In this document: one piece after another, positions 41,144 through 53,288 of the stretch | Layout of the letters: each line of letters starts with the position of its first letter | Position numbering within the stretch: position 1 is the first letter of the stretch | From: Phaseolus vulgaris | Taxonomy: Eukaryota > Streptophyta > Magnoliopsida > Fabales > Fabaceae | NCBI RefSeq assembly: GCF_000499845.2 | Contig: NC_023757.2 | Coordinates: 7,164,118 to 7,228,117, forward strand | Direction of reading: 5' to 3' | Length of the DNA: 64,000 bases | Translations under genes and position numbers: made by a program | Notes under the pieces: model-generated | Databases searched by the model: none | Told to the model about the DNA's origin: nothing | What the model saw: the letters and a program-made list of their open reading frames with translations, nothing else

Positions 41144-43175
41144 ATGGATTCCTGGTATTCTGGTGGAAGTTCTTCGAACACTGAGAAAGAACCTATTATC
41201 AGAGATAAGGTTCATGAATTCAGTGAAGATGATGAACAAGAGGAGTACATTCCAGAGGACACAGATCTTCCCAACTTCATCCAACCACAATGTTCAATCA
41301 TTTAGTCGTGCAACCCGCAATATACATTTCGACCTTTTGAAAGGCATGTCTTTCAATTCAAAGGAGTCAACTTTGAATGCAATCAAACAATATCACATTG
41401 ATCATGGTTACAAATTTATGATGGTGGAATCAAATCCGAATAAATATACTGCACGTTGCATTCATTACAACAACAACTGCCAATGGCGCATCCAAGCCTC
41501 TTTTACAAAAATCCAACAACAATGGGAAATAAAAAAAAATTGAAGTTCCTCACACCTGTTTAAACACATCTGTTTCAGTTGATCACAAAAATTTAGATTC
41601 AAGCCAAATAGCTTCCTTCGTGGTCAACTTTGTCAAAGCGAATCCATCCATTCCGATAAAAACTATAATTGCATAAATAAAGAATCAACTTGGTTATTTG
41701 GTGACGTATAAAAAAGCATGGGTAGCCAAACAAAAGGCGCTTGCAATGGAGTTCGGTGATTGGGACAAATCATATAATCATCTTCCAAGATGGTTGCAAG
41801 TTGTACAAGACAGTGTCCCTGAAACTGTAATGCAATATATTACTCGTCCATATGTTGTTGATGGTGTTGAAGACCAATCTAATTACATCTTAAAACGTGT
41901 GTTCTGGTCATTCAAGCCATGTATTGAAGGGTTCAAATATTGCAAGCCCATAGTTCAAGTTGATGGCACATTCTTGGTTGGAAAATATCACGACACTTTG
42001 TTGACTTCCATTAGTCAAGATGGGAACTAAAACATTTTTCCGTTAGCTTTCGCCATTGTTGAGGGTGAATCAAAGGAAGCCCTTATATGGTTTTTTCAAT
42101 TGTTACGAGCATATGTGACACCTCACTCAAATTTATGCATGATTACAGATAGAGGAACAACAATATTATCAGCATTACAGTCTTCAAAAGTTGCTTTGGA
42201 AGAAGATGGTTTAACCTTAGTGTATTGCATACGCCATATAACATCCAATTTCAATAAGAGGTTTTAAAAATGTTGAGTTAAAGCGGAAACTAATCAACAT
42301 GGGTAAACATTTCTTAACTTCAATCACACACTTCAAACAATTCACAACCTTTTCCATTAATATGTTTTTTGAAATTGTCACAGGTTATGTAATGAAGCAA
42401 CCTACTCTACAAGCAAAGTTATTGGCTATGCAAGCAGAATTTTCACAGGCAGTATCTTGGATTGATCAAATACTATTGGAAAAGTGGACACAAGCCTATG
42501 ACGGGGGCAAACAAATCTTGCTAAAAGCATCAACTTCATTTTGAAAGGGGTCTGATCCTTACCGATTTGTGCTTTGGTTAAAACTATATTTCAAAGAACA
42601 AATGCTTGGTTTGTTGAACGAGCGACCAAAATACAATGCATGTTGCAAGCCAAACATCAATTCCTAGAAGATATAGTCGCTCTGCTACGAAAGAATGAAG
42701 CACAATCTGCTATGTGTCATGTGCAAAGATATGACCGAGAAAATTTAGTCTTTGATGTGGAAGACATGCTGATTACCGAACTTCGACATTACCCAACAAC
42801 ATACACAATTAAATTAAATGAATGGTGGTGTGATTGTGGGGAGTTTCAAGCTATACGTCTATCTTGTCCACATGTAATTGTTGTTTGCTTATTTTTGTCA
42901 TTTATAGCTAACGACATTTGTGACCCTAGTGTATAGTCTCCACAATATTTTCAAGGTTTATGAGGTCCAATTTAATCCAGATCGAAATCAGGATTATTGG
43001 TATACTTACACAGGACCAAATTTGTTACCTGACCCCATGATGTGTCGACATCAATCAGGAAAACCTAACACTCAACGTATTCATAACGAAAATGGATGAT
43101 TCAATTCCAAATAAGCCAAAAAAATGTTCATATTGTAGAATTGAAGGTCACAACAAAAGCAATTGTCCGCACTGA
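41144..43175 (+). pseudogene. broken MULE (Mutator-like) transposase
   Basis: Plus-strand pieces in different frames line up as one MuDR-type transposase. They are an acidic N-terminus from ATG 41144 (frame lost near 41300); a DNA-binding region (YTARCIHYNNNCQWRIQAS, 41446 on); the DDE region with PIVQVDGTFLVGKY, a stop at 42028-42030, then ITDRGTTILSAL and YCIRHITSNF; and a SWIM zinc finger (WWCDCGEFQAIRLSCPHVI, C-x-C-x8-C-x-H, about 42820-42880). A final CCHC knuckle is CSYCRIEGHNKSNC near 43125. At least three frame changes and several stops make it non-functional. Such enzymes excise and insert elements with 9-bp target duplications. The element's terminal repeats were not found. Confidence 0.85.
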
Positions 43176-43359
43176 CAAGCTTGATAATAAAATTCAATTT
43201 TAAGTTTGATTATTAATTTCCTCATTTTCTTTACCTGTGTATTTATTCCTTCATGAAAAAATTATTTATCAAATTAATTTCAAATATTACATAACTTACA
43301 ATTTTAATATAATTAAATTAAAAAAATTATTAAATAAGAAAATTTAAAAAAAAATGATG

Positions 43360-43470
43360 TGGCGGAAGTCATGCCAACTTGATACGATTTCAGGCTGACA
43401 TGACAGAAGTCGTGTCAACTTGACACGACTTCAAGTTGACGTGACAGAGTCGTGTCAACTTAGCACGTTT
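43360..43470. repeat. tandem units containing a perfect 13-bp-arm palindrome
   Basis: About 2.3 units of a roughly 45-bp sequence (GAAGTCGTGTCAACTTGACA type). In the best copy, GAAGTCGTGTCAA (43406-43418) and TTGACACGACTTC (43420-43432) are perfect inverted repeats around one C. It lies just 3' of the MULE remnant and could be its subterminal region. Confidence 0.8.
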
Positions 43471-44491
43471 ATGTAATTTACTCCTTAAATTTTAAAGTCA
43501 TAAAGTTTAATTAGTGGTCTCATAACAAGTAACCTATTATACTTATATGATATAAATAGATGGAAAATTTTAGTATTCTACCAAAAAAAAATATCTCTTT
43601 TTGTGAAGAAGATAAAGTCAAAATTAAAATAATCAATGACTTGAAACTTCATATAGCATACGAATTTTGGTTCCATTAAAATAGCACATGAGCCTTTTAT
43701 CAACTTTTCAATGACCCAAATATAAGTTACTCAATTATCTTCTTACAATGTTAAAACCAAAAGTAGCATGAAAGAGTACAAACTTCAACCTATATCAAAC
43801 AATAAATAGTGAAAGTGTTTAAGTTTATGTTCTATACCAATCGTCTTTTTTATCATTTTAAGGACATTGATTTATTTTCAGAATATATTACCTTTTGGTA
43901 TCTTCCTATACATCCCCTTTTTAAGATAATAAAATAATATAATATGATCTATCATAATAAATCTAGATGTTTAATAGACTAATGAGAACGTTACAAATAT
44001 CCTTTATATTAATATGACTACTTAACACTTTAATGAGAAAAATTTATTATAATATAACTTCCACTAATATTTAAAGAAATGCATTATTTAGACGCTTGAA
44101 ATTTATGCCTTATTTTAATTCAAGTGAATATTAGTTTTTTTATTCATTGATTATTTGAAACTAAAATTGCATAATTTAAACATAGGAGGAATACTAATTA
44201 ATTGAATATAGAAGTATTGAAATCACTCAAACACTATTTCATGAGAATGAAAATGCAATTAGGTCAAATATAAAAATCCCAGTATATTTAGCAGAGAAAA
44301 ATAGAAAAAATGAACTGCCAATAAATATATATAGAAGCTTTTATGTAATTTTTTAATTGTATGTAAAAATTATTTTAATTCACACTTTTTTTTTAAATTT
44401 TTCTCTCGAAAAGTATTCGCAGATAAGTTTTGCCAAACATATCTAAATTTTATATGATAAAAGATGTTATATCACCTTATAATGAGGGCTT
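43471..44491. other. AT-rich DNA between MULE remnant and RNase H1 promoter
   Basis: No coding sequence or defined repeat recognised. Confidence 0.5.
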
Positions 44492-44586
44492 GAAAACAAA
44501 ACCCGACCCGGAAAACATAACCCGACCAGGAAAACATAACCCGACCCGGAAAACAGAACCCGACCCGGAAAACAGAACCCGACCCG
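44492..44586. promoter_or_regulatory. five tandem 19-bp repeats upstream of the RNase H1 gene
   Basis: Units of GAAAACANAACCCGACCCG, five copies in perfect 19-bp register with one- or two-base differences, end 186 bases before the RNase H1 start codon. The GC content contrasts with the flanks. They may be a transcription-factor array or a simple tandem expansion; no known element is claimed. Confidence 0.75.
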
Positions 44587-44772
44587 GTTAATGTTGAATT
44601 GCAAAACCCCACATCACACACACATATTCTTGTAGTCCTTCTTCTTTGACTCTCAAGTCCCAAACTCAAATTCACATAACCGCAGATACTTCGCAAGTTA
44701 CCACACAGTTAATCCATTCCACCATGCATTTTCCTCCACTTTCTCACCAACCAAACGCCACCTGATTCTGTC

Positions 44773-46681
44773 ATGAACTGCTTCTCGCTGCTATCATCGT
44801 ACACCGCCGCCGCCGTTGGAAGCGCCGCTCGGTTAATCGCCAACCGTTCCCCGCAGCACTGCTCGTTCCCGACGATATCAGAGTTTTGCCAAATTAGGTC
44901 TCTCCGTTCAGAACTCGTGTTCACCACTCGCTGCTTTTCCACCAAAAAAGGGCGCAAAAGTGATTCTAGTTCTTCTCGGCTGCACAAGGCCGAACCAGAA
45001 GCACCGGTCATGGAGAAGGAGAAGGACGCTTTCTATGTCGTTCGGAAAGGGGACGTTGTTGGAATCTATAATAGTCTCGCCGATTCTCAGGCTCAAGTTG
45101 GATCTTCTGTAATTTCTCCTCTGAACTTCGCACCATATAATCTTTTTTTTTAGTTTACTTTTCATATTCGGTCGTATTAGAATCGTCCTATATATAACTT
45201 TGAAATGATTATTAAAAGTAATCAATCCTATCCTACACGATGAAATGTGATGGATGGATGATACTGTAAGGACATTCTAGTGGAATTCAATTTATTTTTA
45301 ATCTTGTTTAAATACATGATTAATTTGTGAGTGTTTTGAAATTTTCTTTGGTAGCAAAATGGTCAAGTGAGGGGAGTGTTTGATTGCAACTGTGGAGTGG
45401 TCTGATTGACAGCTACTATTTTTTTCTGCCAAATTACTCTCATACCCTTGTGATTTCTTGAAAGTTCAAACTTTACCCTTACCTTTTTTGCATGCCTGCC
45501 ATTACCCCTTGCAGGAGTACATCGGTAATGTGTTCATTTGATAATAAGGATACAATGTCAAGATATAATGTATTTCAAACAATTAAGAGGGTTACCATAG
45601 TCATTATTCGTTAGGAGGCCAGGGATATGAATTGACATTTGCCAGTATGTTTCTGATCTTTTGTGAGCATGACTTTGTTAGCATTCAAAATTCAAATTGT
45701 CTACTTTTTTTAGTGCTTGAACGTTACTCTTCATTCCGATGTATGATTATTGTCTGTTTGACTGGATGCAGTGGCTATCCTGTGCTTTGTGCTATTGAGG
45801 ATGAGTTATTAGTTTTTTCTATCGTAGTAGGCTTAAATATATGCTTCCTTGTGTCACCGGGTAGGTATGCAATCCTCCTGTTAGTGTGTACAAGGGATAT
45901 TCGTTGTCAAAGGACACTGAGGAATATCTTGCCTCGCATGGGCTGAAGAATGCATTATATACAATTAGAGCTGCTGATTTGAAAGAGGATTTGTTTGGCA
46001 TGCTTATTCCTTGCCCTTTCCAGGTAAACAGCTGTTGCATTGCAATGCATTTAAATTTTAATTTTTTTCATCAAACGCATCTTCTGTCAAAACAATAGAT
46101 AGGAAGGGGTTATCATTAGCCATATATGCTTGATCTCAAGGTCAATATCCTTATTGTGACTTGGTGATGTTTACTAACTTTTAATAGAGGGGGAATTTGA
46201 ATTGATAACAGAATATGCTCTCATAATGTAAATATCTTTCACATCATATTACCAGGGCATTGGAGTAATTCCTCTTTTACATAAAATTTTAACTAGACAA
46301 ACTTATATATATATATAGAGAGAGAGAGAGAGAATTCTTTAAACATGTTGCATGTTGCAGTGCATTATCCACTATTCTTGCTTGGTTTTGTTCCTTCTTG
46401 ATTACAATTTTATATACAAAACCCATTTTTGTGGTTGTTATATTATGAAGTAGGTAGTAGGTTGTTGTATTTAAAATGTTTGCTGATAAAGATATTATTC
46501 TATATATGTTTGCTCTCAAGGTCAATATCCTTATTGTGACTTGGTGATGTTTACTAACTTTTAATAGAGGGGGAATTTGAATTGATAACAAAATATGCTC
46601 TCATAATGTAAATATCTTTCACATCATATTACCAGTGCATTGGAGTAATTCCTCTTTTACATGAAATTTTAACTAGACAAA

Positions 46682-46735
<54 letters not shown>

Positions 46736-49700
46736 TCTTTAAACATGTTGCATGTTGCAGTGCATTATCCACAATTCTTGCTTGGTTTTATTCCTTCTTG
46801 ATTACAATTTTATATACAAAACCCATTTTTGTGGTTGTTATATTATGAAGTAGGTAGTAGGTTGTTGTATTTAAAAAGTTTGCCGATAAAGATATTATTC
46901 TATATTTATAGATGACATGGCACACCTCTGTTCCCTTGAATTGTGTTTTCTCCACAGATATCCTCTAAATGTCCTTTAAAGTTTGAGGTTTTTTAATCAA
47001 ACAATTAAGAAGATTTATTATGTATGTCCCAGGAACCTTCTACCAAAGAAGGCACATCAAATATGGATGTACCTAAAAAGAGATCTTTGAGAGTGCCTGG
47101 ACAGGATGAGGTGAGTTCAGTACAACTTGGAACTACAACATGACCATCAGGAAGGCAAAATTCCAGGGTTATGTATCTGTTAATTACTACCTGTCTCTTT
47201 TGTTACAATGAGCAGTATTACATGCATCTATCAATTCTATAACTTCCATTGGAATTATATAATGTCCTTATTATTTTAGATAGCTGAGATAGAATATTCT
47301 TATGCCATCCTCCCAAACCTTGTTTTCTTTTAACCGTCTTTGTAAATCATAACTTTATGTTATAGTTAACTGCATGGGTTGCATATCATGGAATCTTATA
47401 ATGGTTGTGAAGCATTTTATAGTGCTTAAACTATATCTATAAAATGTGTGTAATTAACGGTGCTGTGTATGTCATAAAGATTTAACATATTAAAAAGCTT
47501 AGGTCAATGTTTGGTAATCGGCAATAATAACTCAATAAAAAATATTACGAGTACTGCTTTACTGGACTATCATCTTCATTTGGATACTACACTTGATTTC
47601 CAGCAATGAAACCTTATTTCTAGAGTCTAAACTCAATTGTAACATGAGAAAATCTAGTGGTTCTATGTGTAATATCTGTGAAACCAGTTAGTTTTACTTC
47701 AGTGCACTGTCAAAACTTGTTTTTAGCGTAAATGTTTTGATATATTTGAGATTTTTATTTGCTCAGCAGAAAGCAGTATCTGAAGATCCCTTGAGAAAGA
47801 AAGTCAAGTTAGAGCATAATGCTGTTGCCGAAGCACCTTCACATTCAACTGTAAGTGGAAATCATATTGATACTCATGTATGCAAAAATATGCTTGCTTG
47901 ACACCTTCCTCTTTCCAGAAAACAGGTGTTGTCATTTTACCGTTAGTATTTTAATCAGTAAACCAACAGGTGATAGCCAGTGCCAATCACTTTATTTGTT
48001 GCTTTCCATTTTAACTGAAAATTCAAGTTTTATGGAACAGTCTTTACATGAATACATGACACGTATTGGATACAATGTCTATGTGAATATGGCAGTTTTT
48101 GAAAAAAAAAAGTAGCCTGTGGTTAGACTATATTGAGTAAATATAATGTCTTATATTTTATTGATTTATTTTTCTTTATTAAGTTATGATAATAAATCTG
48201 TCTCTATCCCCAAAAAATATGTATAGGAGATTAAAATATGAAACATCTAAGTTTTAATACAGAGGCATGCGTGTAATATGCTCATCAGTATTCGGTGTAG
48301 TACAATATGGAAATGTCGCCAAATTTTTATATGTGTATCAGAGGGAGTGTTCAAGTGGAGGTGCTGCTGTTTCAGTCTTGTCATTGCACCTTGAGGATGT
48401 TTAATAAAGTCTTGGTCGAACAAATGGATGAACGTATCCCCTTCTAATTGTTGTTGGTGAATTGTAGAAAGAGATCTGATTCTTACAATCTCATTATTTG
48501 AAAACTATATGAATATATGTGGCCTCATTTTCACCTTATGTTATCCTTTTTCTTCAATTGGATTTTACCCGATACACATCCTAATATCCATGCCTCTGTG
48601 TGATAGCTTTTTGTATTATGTAGGAAATCCCTTGCAAAAAACCTTCATGTGGTTCAGAACTTCAAAACTATGAAGACTGTAACCACATCATGTGCAGAAA
48701 AAGCCCTTGTACAGGCTCAATATGCATGGTTTGGTAAACTGAAGGAGCCAAGATGCTGAGTTTTGAACCACTAGTGTTTTGCAATTTGTAGTTTGTGCAT
48801 TTTGGCCAAGAGTTATCATTTTAATTGCAGACTCAATTTATAGGGTGGTCATGTGATGCCTCTGTTGTTGATCTCTGTACAATATTGAGTGAAATGTTTT
48901 ATGATTCATCTACTCATTTGATGTTTTCAGATCTCTCATTCTAATTCTAGTATTCTAGTACTCTAGTAAAATGTAGCCCTCAGTTGTTTATCCCTTTTTG
49001 GGCAATCACAGTTATGTATCCTTGTGCAGCGGACTTGTACTCTTGAGTTTGATGGTGCATCAAAAGGAAATCCTGGAAAATCTGGTGCTGGGGCTGTTCT
49101 GCGGGCTATTGATGGAAGTTTGGTATACATTTGACGTTTCTGTATCTAGTCATCATTGGTATACAACTATAATCTCTTTAACTATTTTTACTTTAAAGAT
49201 TTGTAGGTTACGTGAAGGTGTGGGTGTAGCAACTAACAATGCTGCTGAATATCGTGCAATGATATTGGGAATGAAATATGCTCTTAAAAAGGGATTTACT
49301 GGTATTCGTATCCAAGGTGATTCCAAACTTGTTTGCATGCAGGTTGGTTATTTTATATTAAGTTATTTTATTCTAGCATAGTGGCATTGTTAAATTTTTA
49401 ATGACATTTACACCCCTTCACCTATGTAATTCTATGTCTTTGGATTCTTTATCTAATTACACTTTTGAAGCCTCTTTGATTTAAATATGCACATGAAAAT
49501 TATATCCAAAATAAAACTGAGTGTTTACTGACCCAGTTACGTATCACCTGAACCTTCCCCAATTGCCAAAATTCACAATGTCTTCCTTGTGTGTTTACTA
49601 AAGCCCCAAACTGGTCCACTTCTGTCAATTCCTGCTGAAATTGTTGACAAGGACCCAGTCCTTGAAACACTGGCAATTCTTGATTGGAAATTAATGATGT

Positions 49701-51617
49701 GGATGATGTCCGGACTCATGTTGTGGTTGACCCATTTCAACTTAGTCATGGGCATTGGGTCTGGAAGATTTATTGTAGGACAAATAAAACGAAAAAAGGC
49801 TGAGGCAAGGGGGTTAAAAATCGAAATTATTTGAGGGAATTAGTTATTCACGTGCCATGTCCTTTATAGGGGAAATCGGGGATGGAGGGGTTTTATAGTT
49901 CTTTCTCTTATTTTATAGTGGAAAGGAACATTGCTCTGGGGTATTGCAGTTTCTTCTGCTGTAATGCATAATTCTTCTAATAATATGCAATTTCTATTAT
50001 TTTTATTTCTGGTTTTTGGACACGAACCGAAACAGCAGGTTCTCATTCAATGGACTGGGTTTCTCCCTGAAGAAGTCACATAGGAAGACTGTGCTATTAT
50101 CCTAAATGAGTTCCATCTTGAGGAAATATCTTCAAGGCCCAAAAGAACAACGAGAACATCTCACCTAGAGGATTTTATTTGTTCAGAGAAGAACAAGGGC
50201 TATAGGAAACCGCAGTTAGTTATTGTAGCAGAATTACAGACAATTCTGTAATTATGGGAAACTATTAAAATATTGTACGAAGAAGATTGCGTTTTTGCAA
50301 TTCGCCAATTTTCTTATAATCCTTCATATAGTGGCAATATATATAGATCATGTTATTCATATTGGTATAGTGTTTCACAAATTTATATATACATCGTGAC
50401 TTAAATCCATTTACAGTTCTTCATATGATATGAATCGTTGGCTTGCTGAATTGTATTTAATTGTGTGATTAGATTTGCAAATAGTTGATTGTAACAACTA
50501 TGAATTTGGGACAAATCGCATGACAGCAAACTGTATAAGTACAGGACAAGCATCGCCTTTCATCTATATGATCTCCTTAGTTTTTATAACCTTGTTTCTT
50601 TTGCAAGCGTTTGGTCACTGATTTCTGTTATTTATAATTCACTACTCTTCAATTTTCATGCTACTGCCTGAAACAGATTGATGGTTCCTGGAAGGTCAAG
50701 AATGAGAACTTGTCTACATTATATAAGGTGGCAAAAGAACTGAAGGATAAATTTTCTTCATTCCAGATCAACCATGTTCTAAGGGTAGGTACAGTTTACT
50801 GAGCTATTGATGTATATAGATTTTACAGCCTGTTTGGTATAAGTTTTAACTTGGATTTGGAGAAATAATTGTTTATTTTTCGAAGATCTCTTAGCAAGGG
50901 GAAAAAATAAGTAATTATATTTTCAAAATAAACCTGATACACAATTGTTAATTATCAAAAAAGAGAAAATAAGTGTTCTCTAAAAAACTGATAAATGTGT
51001 AAAATGAGGCATTGAAAAAATGAATTAAAATGCAATAAGGTAATGCGTCCAGTAACCTCTTAATGACGTGATTTCTCTCCCCCTTGAAAGATTTTTGCGT
51101 TTGTGAAACACAAATAAGTTGTAGGAACCGATTCAATCCAAGGGGCCATCCCATTAAATATTCAACACTACAAAAATTCAATGAAAGAAGAATCGTTTAT
51201 TGCATCTGTTATGCTACATAACTGTTATACTGAATTCTATATATACACCATCCCTTTTCTGGTAGAGTATGCTTCCCAACGTCAATTTTTTTACGACTTT
51301 TTGAGCATTATTTCCTTTTTAATTCTACTAGATAATCGAACCTTGCATTTAAATATTATATACGAACCAGAATAAGACTCCTGAAGCTTTTCTTTAAGCG
51401 TTTCTTTAAAATAATTTTCCTTTTACCTTGTGAAGAACTTCAACTCTGATGCTGACGCTCAAGCAAATTTGGCCATCAATCTTGCAGGTGAGGCCTTGAG
51501 AATCTTTAAAATTTATCAACTTTTATGTTCATTCATCACTTGTTAGAGGCATGTATTAAACTATTCTAAGCTTTCGCTGTTTATACAGATGGCCAAGTCC
51601 AGGAAGAGTTTTTGTAA
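44773..51617 (+). CDS. ribonuclease H1 with hybrid-binding domain (nine exons, 360 aa)
   Basis: Exons: 44773-45108, 45865-46023, 47033-47110, 47767-47850, 49030-49122, 49199-49342, 50677-50784, 51436-51487, 51589-51617. All introns are GT-AG and the frames join (1083 nt with stop). Residues 1-60 are Ser/Arg/Ala-rich and end RCFSTKKG, an organelle-type leader. Residues 86 to about 135 (FYVVRKGDVVGIYNS) are the RNase H1 N-terminal hybrid-binding domain. A basic linker follows with PKKRSLR and RKKVKLE, possible nuclear signals. The catalytic domain runs from 222 to the end, with D227 (FDGASKGNPG), E267 (NNAAEYRAM), D291 (QGDSKLV), H332 and D341. It cleaves RNA in RNA:DNA hybrids. Plant paralogues act in nucleus, mitochondria or plastids; the compartment here is inferred to be organellar. 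Confidence 0.92.
46121..46907. repeat. tandem duplication in RNase H1 intron 2
   Basis: 46121-46500 and 46501-46907 are two head-to-tail copies, nearly identical over their length (both contain AGGTCAATATCCTTATTGTG and TTTAAACATGTTGCATGTTG). They differ mainly in the microsatellite: copy 1 has a short TA run then GA repeats (46304-46332), copy 2 has a pure TA run of about 24 units (46684-46731). Confidence 0.92.
47767..47769 (+). promoter_or_regulatory. tandem NAGNAG acceptor at RNase H1 exon 4
   Basis: The acceptor reads CTCAGCAG, so splicing can occur after either AG. Use of the second removes one Gln codon from the linker without shifting the frame. Confidence 0.6.
49560..50200 (+). pseudogene. 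chromovirus integrase C-terminus remnant in RNase H1 intron 6
   Basis: The first piece reads NVFLVCLLKPQTGPLLSIPA, then ETLAILDWK, the usual end of a gypsy integrase before its chromodomain. After about 340 unrelated bases, VLIQWTGFLPEEVT, a stop, EDC and LNEFHLE give the chromodomain-like tail (from about 50038), with the expected Trp codon changed to TAG. It lies in the same orientation as the host gene. The break between pieces suggests a later insertion. Confidence 0.7.
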
Positions 51618-53288
51618 TTGACACATGGCTGCTGCTGGGTTGGATTTGTTGCTGAACACGTCTGCAATTTGATGAAGTATCTCTGTTCTTTAATTTATTG
51701 GCGAAACGATTATTGCGCAATCAACCTTAGTCCTCTACTGGTCCTGGCTTAGCAGTTATACTACTTGTAGCCTCAGCGTTTTCAATTTCCATAATTATTT
51801 TGCCGCAATGGACGATTCCCATTAGGACTTATCGACACTGCAATCATATCAAGTTGAGTTCGTTATATTCATTTTTGAGCATACGGAAGATCAGAATATC
51901 TTACAGACTAAGAAAACACGATTCTTGTTCAGTAACACTAATACTATCAGATCTTGGTTGAAAATATTATTTCATTTTTTTTGTATCTATTCAGGCTCTT
52001 TCTACCGCGTTTTAACTCAGTTGCATTTATAATACCTCGAATTCGACTGAGTTAAGTTTGACTAATATACCGTCATCTGATTTACATGCACGGTAGAATG
52101 TTTCAATTATTGTAATAGTATTCTGTAAACTAATGCTTTCAACTCTGTTAACCAATGAAGCTGGTGTTGGGAGTATATTAGGGTTATGTAGTGATGTGAA
52201 TCAGCTTAGATAGACACCACTCCCTGCCTGTCATGGCAAACGGTGCTCTTGATTGAATGCTTCGTGCATTCAAAGGGGAATTGTCATATTTGTATCCATG
52301 AACGTTAGATTTTGTTGTGCATGATCGAGCAGTAGTGAGATAATGCTTTTAAAAGTACTTTATTTTCGGCCATTACTTCCTATATTTCAGACAAACAGGG
52401 AGTTAAATCCTTATTGACGTGAAATAAGACTATGAGCAACTATATATGTAGCACAAATAGTAGCACGGACACTTATGCGACGGACACGAAGATACATATA
52501 ATTTTTAAAATGTAGGTCGCGAAAATATATATAATTATGAATTATATAAATTGCCAATAAAAATTTATATATATAATGTTTCTGATTTTGTTTTTTTAGA
52601 GTAGAAAGTGTTTTTATGACTGGTTCAAAAATATTTGTTTCTTATTTTTATAATCGTAATAAAAATTTATACAATTAATGTATTTTTTTTAAAATTGTGT
52701 TAGAACATGTTATAATTGTCAAAAATCCAACAAATATTTTTTGAATTGGACACTTCACGAATATGTTTCTTACAAGTATCATACGAGTGTCAGTGTTCGA
52801 TACGAGTATCCAACACCGACACGTCATTTAAGAGGAGTGTCCGAACTTCATAGACAACATGAGCCTTATCAAGTGCAGCTACATATCAATATTTTGTTAG
52901 AAATTAAATTTGTGAATTAATCTTTAACTGTCACAACTATCGAGAATGACAGGTAGATCTCATTTGCCAAAGAAATAATCTCGTTGTTTGAAAAGAAAAA
53001 AGAAAATGAAAACATGGAAAATAGTGAACGATTAAACATTGTGTTGTCCATCTGAGGCTCAGATTGTTTTCTGCTAGAAAATTAACCTTTACTCTTTTCG
53101 TTAAAACGTTCCAATACAAGTAATTGGTAATAACTAATTCAAAATCAAGTCTCTCCAACTCTTCCAATCATAAACCAAAAAGGCACTACAGAAATAGACA
53201 ACAAAACTGCTTATTTAGGTCTCTCACAGCATAAGCACCACAGCTGTAACAGGACCAAGCGATTAACATACACGAGGTATCCCTATTA
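51618..53288. other. intergenic between convergent genes
   Basis: Contains the 3' UTRs of the RNase H1 gene and of the minus-strand gene at 53289. From about 52450 to 52850 there is a repeat-like stretch with AGCACGGACACTTATGCGAC at one end and an inverted-looking ACACCGACACGTC...GTGTCCGAACTTC at the other, resembling dispersed transposon-derived repeats of legumes. No gene seen. Confidence 0.5.
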
